A stretch of 64,000 bases of DNA from Dermatemys mawii. Taxonomy: Eukaryota; Chordata; Testudines; Dermatemydidae. The stretch spans positions 39,252,642 through 39,316,641 of the forward strand of contig ML677335.1 in NCBI GenBank assembly GCA_007922305.1, in the 5' to 3' direction. Below, one piece after another: positions 57,959-64,000 of the stretch. Position 1 is the stretch's first letter. The number at the start of each line of letters is the position of its first letter. The notes under the pieces were generated by a model, which had not been told where the DNA came from, ran no database searches, and saw nothing but the letters and a program-made list of their open reading frames with translations. The translations under genes and the position numbers were made by a program.

Positions 57959-59185
57959 TTAAAACTGGCTTTCAGCCTCAAAATGCTCCCTCAAGGCATC
58001 TCTGATCCTAACAGCCTTGTGCTGGGCCCCTCTAAGAGCACTGCTCTCTGGCTGTGCGTATGTGGCCTCCGAGGACCATGCCTGAGTGAAGCCTTCACCC
58101 TTCCGCTCACAAAGATTATGTAGGGCACAGCATGCGGAAATAACCGCGGAGTTACTTCCCTCAGCAAAGTCTAGCTTCCCATAAAGACAGCGCCAGCGCG
58201 CTTTGAGATGCCCAAAAGCACACTCCACAGTCATTCAACACCGGCTAAGCCTGTAGTTGAACCTTTCCTGGCTGCTGTCCAGGCTCCCTGTGTAGGGTTT
58301 CATGAGCCAGGGCATTAAAGGGTAAGCGGGGTTGCCAAGAATCACGATGGGCATTTCGACTTCCCCCACGGTGATCCGCTGGTCTGGGAAAAAAATCCCG
58401 GCTTGCAGCTTCTTGAACAGGCCGGTGTTGCAGAAGATGCGTGCGTCATGCACCTTTCCAGACCAGCCCACGTTAATGTCAGTAAAACGCCCACGGTGAT
58501 CCACAAGCGCCTGGAGAACCATGGAGAAGTACCCCTTTCGGTTAATGTACTCATCTGCTAGGTGGGCGGGTGCCAGAATAGGTATATGGGTCCCATCTAT
58601 CGCCCCTCCACAGTTAGGGAAACCCATTTCTTCAGAGCGAGCAACAATGCCATGCACGTTACCCAGAGTCACGATTTTTCGTAGCAGGATGCGATTAATG
58701 GCCCTGCACACTTGCATCAGCACAACTCCAACAGTTGACTTTCCCACCCCAAAGTGGTTGCCCACTGATCGGTAGCTATCTGGGGTGGCCAGCTTCCAGA
58801 TCGCGATAGCCACCCGCTTCTCCACAGGGAGGGCAGCTCTCAGTCTGGTGTCCTTGTGCTGCAGGGCAGGGGCGAGTTGAGCGCACAATCCCATGAAAGT
58901 GGCTTTTCTCATGCGAAAGTTCTGCAGCCACTGCTCGTCGTCCCAGACTTGCATGACGATGCAATCCCACCACTCTGTGCTCGTTTCCCGTGCCCAGAAG
59001 CGGCGTTCCACGGCCGTGAGCATGTCCGTTAGTGAGACAAGAAGCTTCATGTCAAACGCGTTCACCACTTCGATCTCGTCTTCAGACCCATCACTGTCAT
59101 CCTGCATGTCAAGGATTAACTCCACTGCACACAGAGATGTGCTGGCGACTGTCGTCAGCATATCCCTCACCAGTTGTGGATTCAT
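57959..59185 (-). pseudogene. PIF/Harbinger DDE transposase, premature stop and active-site change
   Basis: The likely start is the ATG at 59185 (MNPQLVRDM), giving about 408 codons; the frame is open further upstream to 59353. An N-terminal acidic stretch (DSDGSEDEIEVV) is followed by a helix-turn-helix-like region (SYRSVGNHFGVGKSTVG), which in this family contacts DNA. The first catalytic Asp is in GAIDGTHIPI (codon at 58595). VGWSGKVHDARIF follows. LGNPAYPLMPW has Asn (58331) where the family has GD, the position I take for the second catalytic Asp. A TGA at 58235 interrupts the frame just before MTVECAFGHLKARW, which carries the catalytic Glu (58223). Both lesions are C-to-T type changes at CpG. 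Function: cut-and-paste transposition at 3-bp targets; this copy should be dead. Confidence 0.88.
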
Positions 59186-60520
59186 TGCAGCACACAAAAG
59201 TGGAAGACGGAGCGCGCCTTGCTGAAACCGTCGAAAGATGGCGCCTGAGGTGGACGGAAACCCAGGCATTGCTGGGATGTGCCACGAAGCATCATGGGTA
59301 GTTGGAACAGGATGCAGAATGCCCCGCAAGTGACGCCCCCCATCACAAGGCATTGCACCAGATCAGGAAGAGGTGCTCCGTGGGATACCTGCCCTAATGC
59401 GCTGCTCTTAATGCCGCCTGAAGTGCCGCAAATGTGGCCATGCTATACCGCTGGCGTGTCTCAGTGTGGATACGCAATAGCGCTATACATATTGCTGTAT
59501 AAGGGGACTGCTATAACCAGTAGCGCTATAATTCTGTAAGTGTAACCATGCCCCCAGCCTGTCAGAATAATCTGCTGCCAGGCTGCTAGATAGTCTGTTT
59601 ACATTTGCATGGCCACCGGCAGCTCCTAGTGGCCACGGTTTGCCATTCCCAATCAGTGGGAACTGCGGGAAGTATTTCATGGAAGTATTCCTTTTAAGTT
59701 TTTCTAGTATCCACCTTAAATGCATTTAAACTTTAGGCTAGGTTTGGCCCTTTTAAGCATAATACTTACAATGTTTTGGGGAGCAAAATAACCTGGAGAT
59801 GGGTAGCTTTCTGAACAAATACTACTTTACTAGATGTTTTTTAGATGAAATAATGATGAATATTGAAATGCATGACTGCATGTAAATCTTACCTAGGCTA
59901 GCCTTTCATCTCGTGAAACTTATGTTATTTGAGTTTGAGTTTTTGTCGTGAGTGAAACTGGTAAAATGAAGTATTAATCACTGTTATCATAGCTTCCAAA
60001 GTTATGTTTGGGAGGAGTGCTTTATAATTTGACAGCTGAAATGTGAAGAAGTTATTATGAACATATGTTCAACTGAAAATAAGTTAGATATCTTCTTGTC
60101 TAGTGCTGGGTTGGTTTTTTTGTTTGTTTGTTTTGTTTTTTTTTTTAAGACCCATGTGTTAAGTCTAACTATTGGTACCTTTTTTGCCCTTTTATTTAGA
60201 TTGCTTGTCTATAGCAAAACAATTTTTATAGAACTATGATATAGTCATGTTTTTCCATCTAAATGTATTGAATGTTGGTATTACCAACCTGAAGGTAAGA
60301 ATCTTGTATGTAGAGATTACCTTTTCAAAATGGCCTAATTCAATTTAAATGTTTTTTTTTCATGGAAATTGAGTTTGAGGAGAAAAGTAGTTGTAAGCAA
60401 AAAACGTTAAGTAGTTTTCATGTATTAAAGGTCTCCCAAGATAGTCATATTATTTAAAAACAAGCGAAAAGTCTCTTATGTGTACCTCTTAATGAAATTA
60501 TCCTTGTGTTTCTTTCTTAG

Positions 60521-60780
60521 GTTATGAAACAGAATGGATCCTCAGAAATACTAAATAAACTCTATGATACAGCAATGGACAAGCTAGAAGGTGTGAAAAA
60601 GGATTATGATGCGTTAAGGAAGCGGTATAATGAGAAGATAGCAAGCCACAATACAGACCTAAGCCGGCTAGAACAGACTGAGGAGGAGAACAGGCGTCTT
60701 CAGAAGCAGATTGACATGTTAATGAAACAGAGGGACACAGCAATACATGTCCAGCAGCAGTATTCTTCCTCTATTAGAAG
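60521..60780 (+). CDS. DLG5: DLG5 coding exon, coiled coil
   Basis: This 260-base exon lies between TTTCTTTCTTAG and the donor GTATAG. It starts at phase 0 with VMKQNGSSEILNKLYD and ends with two bases of an Arg codon after SSIR (phase 2). It also encodes AMDKLEGVKKDYDALRKRYN, EKIASHNTDLSRLEQ and EEENRRLQKQIDMLMKQRD, strongly charged helix with a leucine heptad pattern, matching DLG5 of other vertebrates almost residue for residue in the first half. The open frame continues 13 codons into the intron to a TAG; that extension is intronic. The donor AAG|GTATAG has weak +3 to +5 positions, so use of the site should be confirmed by transcript data. Confidence 0.95.
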
Positions 60781-63700
60781 GTATAGGCAGTTTTTGGTGG
60801 CTTGCATGTACGTTGTGTAGGCAATACCAGTTCTGCTGAGTGGCAATTTAGAGATTGTAACATAAACCAATATTTTTCTAAACATTTTTATATCTACAGT
60901 GGAAGGCACCTTAGTGAGCATGCAAAAAACAATAAGAACTCCACACCCCATCCTCCACAACTCCAAGGACTAATAATCATGAGAAGAAATGATTTTTCTG
61001 CCCAACCTTTCCCAGGATTATGTTTTTATCTATGTGAAATCCTGTAAAAACTGTCCTTCAGTTCATCTAAGAAAACCTGTGGTTCATAGAGGTTTATTCT
61101 TCCCTCTCAGCTGTACTTGACTCCTATCTAAGGAGAGTCAAATGTATATTCAAGGGGTATATTAGGTATTGTTAAACCTGAAAGGTTTGGGGCTTTGTTT
61201 GCGAGGTCTAATCAACTCCACTCAATAGATGGTGAATCCATTGTCGCATAAACATAGGCTGCCAGGTAAAGTTTTTGTTCTGGGAGTGGAGTTTTAGCTA
61301 ATGAAGACGTTCCCATGCCTGGAGAAAACCTTCCTGGTGCTGTAATGACATCTCAGACTGCATGCTGGTCTCCAGTGGTGCTGCAACTTGAGCGCATCAT
61401 GGGTGAGAGTCGGCTGAACAGATCCCCCGAAGGTGTATCTTCTCTAGGAAACGTCTGACCTTTTCTTTAGCAGGGCTACCAGCTGGGTAAATGCCAGCGG
61501 AGAGTGGGCACGGGCATTTTTAGCACCATGTCATCTAACTCTACCCTGCGCCTGGCTTATGCTAAATCTTGAATGGCTTACACCATTGCTTAAAAGGGGG
61601 TAAGAAATCTACAAGTGTAGGGAAGGTCTGAAAAGGATGTGTGTGGGTGAGCTGGCCGAGAGGTGGATTTGCAGTGGAACACAGGGTGCCCTGGCACAGG
61701 GCCCCCCAACAACCACATTCTTTGAGGGTCAGAGCTGAAAGTCTAAAATTCTCTTTCACTGTTTTCCTAGTTCCTCCCATGAACACAGAACTCTGTTAGC
61801 TGGGGCGAGGGCACGTGGACACATTTGCATTGCCGTTTATGTATTTGTGATGCATCAGAGGTTTAAAGCGGTTTAAACCAACGTTTTGCTGACTCCTGGG
61901 AGTGTGCAAAAGCTTAACGTGCAGTATTGAGCTGTGCGAGAATTCTGGTTGCATTGACAAAGGCTTCGTGACCGAAGTTATGGTCAGGTCCTATAAGACT
62001 CCTCTTTAGAGAGGAAGTAAATTTTATATGCAGACTTCTATTTAAATTCTAGAATCTACTTGCTTAGGAATTTGCATAGTATAATGGCTCTTAATGAGGC
62101 ATATGGAATACTCTGCTTAGGGCTAGTATTGTATAGTCACTGAAAAAGTCCTCATGAAGAAATGAAGTCTGTTAGTAAATCTATTGTGTGGTGTTTATAG
62201 TAGCACTGGAATGTCAAGTCTGGGGAATTTGGGGAACTGCAGTCCTGTTCCTCAGAAGCATATGAGAAAGCAAATTAATTGGACTGAGAAACTTATTTCA
62301 TTGTGTTTATTCATTTTGTATAGGTTTTGGGGGGGGGGGTGGTTTGTGAGTGCATGGTTATGGAGTTTTGACCTGTTAGCTTTTTGCTTGTGACTACTTT
62401 TTCCCTCTTCATAACCATTCAGTCAAAAATATATTTAACAGAATGGGAAATTTATCATTAAAAACAGCTTGAAAACAATCCTTGTGCGTAGTCAGTATAT
62501 TGTTTTTTACTCATGAAATATTGCTCTTCTCAAAATTCATTTTTCAGAGTCTCACATGTACCTAACCTGCAGTTTAGGTCAAGGACTAACTCGCTTCAAA
62601 ACTTGCAAACTTCAGCACTTTGTACCTGCAGTTTGGTTTAAAAACATGTTTAAGCCGAGTCAAAATTGCACTTTGTTTTTGTGTACCAAATCATGGCTTG
62701 GTAGTCTGAATACAGAACACCTTTTTCCTTTTGGCGTGGCCCTCAGGATTTTGAGCGTGGGCTAAGTTACCCCTACAATTTCACCTACTGTATGCAATCC
62801 CATCAAAACGGAGATGGGTCATATAGTTTGTCTCCCAGTGAGGACTCTTGAGGTATTGGCCATCCTTCCCAAACTTAGCCCTCCTTACAATTCAACCCAT
62901 CCTTTTTCATAACAGCAGCTGCAAATGCTGCACTGACCCTGTGGGTAGAACAGGAAGCCTCTGAGCTGTGAAAGTGTGATGCCAGCTGTCTTTTGCTCTT
63001 TCCTCCTTGGAGACAGAGAGCAGTCAGCTCAAGGTCAGTTCTGAAGCCAGGTTTTCCATGAGAAACTTGATTGTATATTTACTCAGCTATCCATACGATG
63101 GTAGTTTAATAGATAGATCTTCTGTAGAGGATTCTTCTGATTTTCCTCCCCCATTTTGATACTTCCTGATGGCTCTGTGTTTTTTCCTGCTTAAAAAAAA
63201 AAAATCTTTATAGCATGTAGCCTCTTTATAGCTGATGACCCGTTTCCATTCAGTAGATACTGATCTGATTTGATGTGATTTTTTTCCCCCATTCCCTTCT
63301 CTGTGACTGTAATGGTGCTTGGAATGCACATGGGCACGAGGTGTATCTCTCACAGGCTCTTAATGTATTATCTATGCCTGGTAAGGTGCAATCTCAACCT
63401 CGTTTGCCCACAACTCCCAAAGGCAAAAGAAATAAAACAGTAGATTTCTCTGTTCTCTACAAACTGATGATCTGTAAGGAGATTCTTTAGTTTGCACTAA
63501 TGGCAGGGGAGACACTTGCAAATTACTGACAGATGTCTCAGTAATGGCATGGAGATGCTTTAAATTTGCAGGTGCCCTCAACTATATATCATAGGTAGCA
63601 TTCCCTGCTTACCGGATAGGCCCAGAGCCTGGCATAGTCTGACAATCAGGCTTACAGCTCTGGTTTCCAAGGTCAAAGCACAGTATACTAGCTTGCACAA

Positions 63701-64000
63701 GAACCATGTCTGGATCATGCCAAGTGTTTGCGTGAGAACGCAAAATATGCCAGCGGCATATATGAATTGCCATGCTAGACCAGACTAGAAGTCCGTTAAG
63801 TCAGGTACCCTGTTTCTGCCATCGGCAATAACCAGATGCTTCAGGAAGAAAAGGTGCAAAAAAGATCCTTTTGTATAAATTTTTAGAAGAATATACTCCT
63901 AGGAGAAGTTTCTTCCAAACTCCCATCAGTTAGTGGTTGGCTTATGCTCTAAAGCGTGAGGATTTATATCCTTCATTATTTTTTAAAGTCTATCAACATA
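60781..64000 (+). other. DLG5: DLG5 intron, start
   Basis: The donor is GTATAG. No further DLG5 exon appears before the window ends; the next expected residues after Arg (FE followed by an acidic helix) were not found. Stretches 60781-63760 hold nothing I can name apart from a G-run near 62330 and an A-run near 63192. Confidence 0.7.
63768..63985 (+). repeat. L3/CR1-like interspersed repeat, 3' part
   Basis: In order: AATTGCCATGCTAGACCAG, ACTAGAAGTCCGTTAAGTC, CCAGATGCTTCAGGAAGAAA, GAGAAGTTTCTTCCAAAC, CAGTTAGTGGTTGGCTTATG and GAGGATTTATATCCTTC. These match a high-copy amniote repeat that I believe is the 3' end of an L3/CR1-type LINE. The shorter copy at 2185 shares the first and middle words. 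Confidence 0.6.

Larger units (their letters stand above)
55603..59553. mobile_element. PIF/Harbinger DNA transposon, near-complete, 3951 bp
   Basis: The 15-base termini GGCCTTGGTTACACT (left) and AGTGTAACCATGCCC (right) are inverted repeats with two mismatches. The flanking trinucleotides are TCA (55600-55602) and CCA (59554-59556), a 3-bp duplication with one difference. AGCGCTATAA words recur close to both ends (55628, 55692, 59520). Inside lie a + strand Myb/SANT-like gene and a convergent - strand DDE transposase, the two-gene layout of the superfamily, plus an unexpected third - strand frame. Stops in both main genes make the copy nonautonomous now. Termini alone match the MITE at 4717, so the family has produced internal deletion products. 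Confidence 0.9.
55573..59670 (+). mobile_element. Older hAT element, host of the Harbinger insertion
   Basis: CAGTGGTGAGCAACCTGCGG at 55573 is a hAT left end. It breaks at 55602 and resumes at 59557 with GCCTGTCAGAATAATCTGC, TTTACATTTGCATGGCCAC and CAATCAGTGGGAACTGCGGG. Joined, the two parts follow the same order as the copy at 28158-28325. The right terminus is not seen after about 59670. The hAT is therefore older than the Harbinger element. Confidence 0.7.
49992..60520 (+). other. DLG5: DLG5 intron, 10.5 kb, hosting the nested Harbinger element
   Basis: The donor is GTAGCC; the acceptor TTTCTTTCTTAG ends at 60520. It holds a CR1 3' end, hAT and Harbinger elements and MIR-like pieces, listed separately. 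Stretches 49992-50605, 51300-52060, 52155-53460, 53625-54380, 54640-55000 and 59680-60520 show nothing specific apart from homopolymers (C-run near 51748-51761, T-run at 51843, G-run near 53272, T-rich 60112-60148). Confidence 0.7.

Noticed and set aside
1..64000. CRISPR arrays, operons, bacterial promoters
   Set aside because: No regularly spaced direct repeats with unique spacers; spliced exons and vertebrate repeats show a eukaryotic nuclear genome.

Overview
This is intronic vertebrate DNA from a sauropsid, most likely a turtle. It carries five consecutive coding exons of DLG5 (discs large homolog 5, a MAGUK scaffold) on the + strand. The turtle call rests on the repeats: CR1 LINEs, Penelope-like elements with GIY-YIG endonuclease, several short hAT elements with 8-bp target duplications, TA-flanked pogo/Tigger-type elements, a PIF/Harbinger element, and CORE-SINE/MIR-type SINEs. 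Crocodilian origin is not fully excluded. No prokaryotic genes, CRISPR arrays, true tRNA genes or rRNA genes were seen.

DLG5 exons lie at 12325-12393, 38882-39047, 47343-47486, 49808-49991 and 60521-60780. All have AG/GT borders and the reading frame joins across every intron (phases 1, 1, 2, 2, 0, 2 from the entry of the first exon to the exit of the fifth). Together they encode about 274 codons: a Ser-rich linker followed by the start of the long coiled coil. The N-terminal exon(s) lie before base 1, and the PDZ, SH3 and guanylate-kinase parts lie after base 64000.

The rest is intron. 1-12 kb holds a decayed Penelope-like element (3.6-5.8 kb, - strand) broken by a Harbinger-like insertion, plus a pyrimidine-rich hAT fragment. 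12-39 kb holds two hAT elements, a CR1 with a pogo-type MITE inside it, an LTR-like block, further Penelope 3' ends, two 126-bp hAT MITEs, a damaged repeat-encoded Cys-rich protein (32.9-34.2 kb) and several hAT elements. 39-47 kb holds three TA-flanked elements and a SINE with a nested MITE. 50-60 kb holds a CR1 3' end and a 3951-bp PIF/Harbinger element (55603-59553) nested in an older hAT.

The Harbinger element is the most interesting system. It has a + strand Myb/SANT-like gene in two exons and a convergent - strand DDE transposase whose poly(A) signal overlaps those of the first gene. Inside the intron of the Myb gene there is also a - strand protein-like frame of 97 codons (56615-56905) that joins in frame, through good splice sites, to a 34-bp exon at 57034-57067. 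I do not recognise this third product. The transposase has Asn at the position I take for the second catalytic Asp, and a premature stop just before the catalytic Glu. Both fit CpG decay, so this copy should be inactive.
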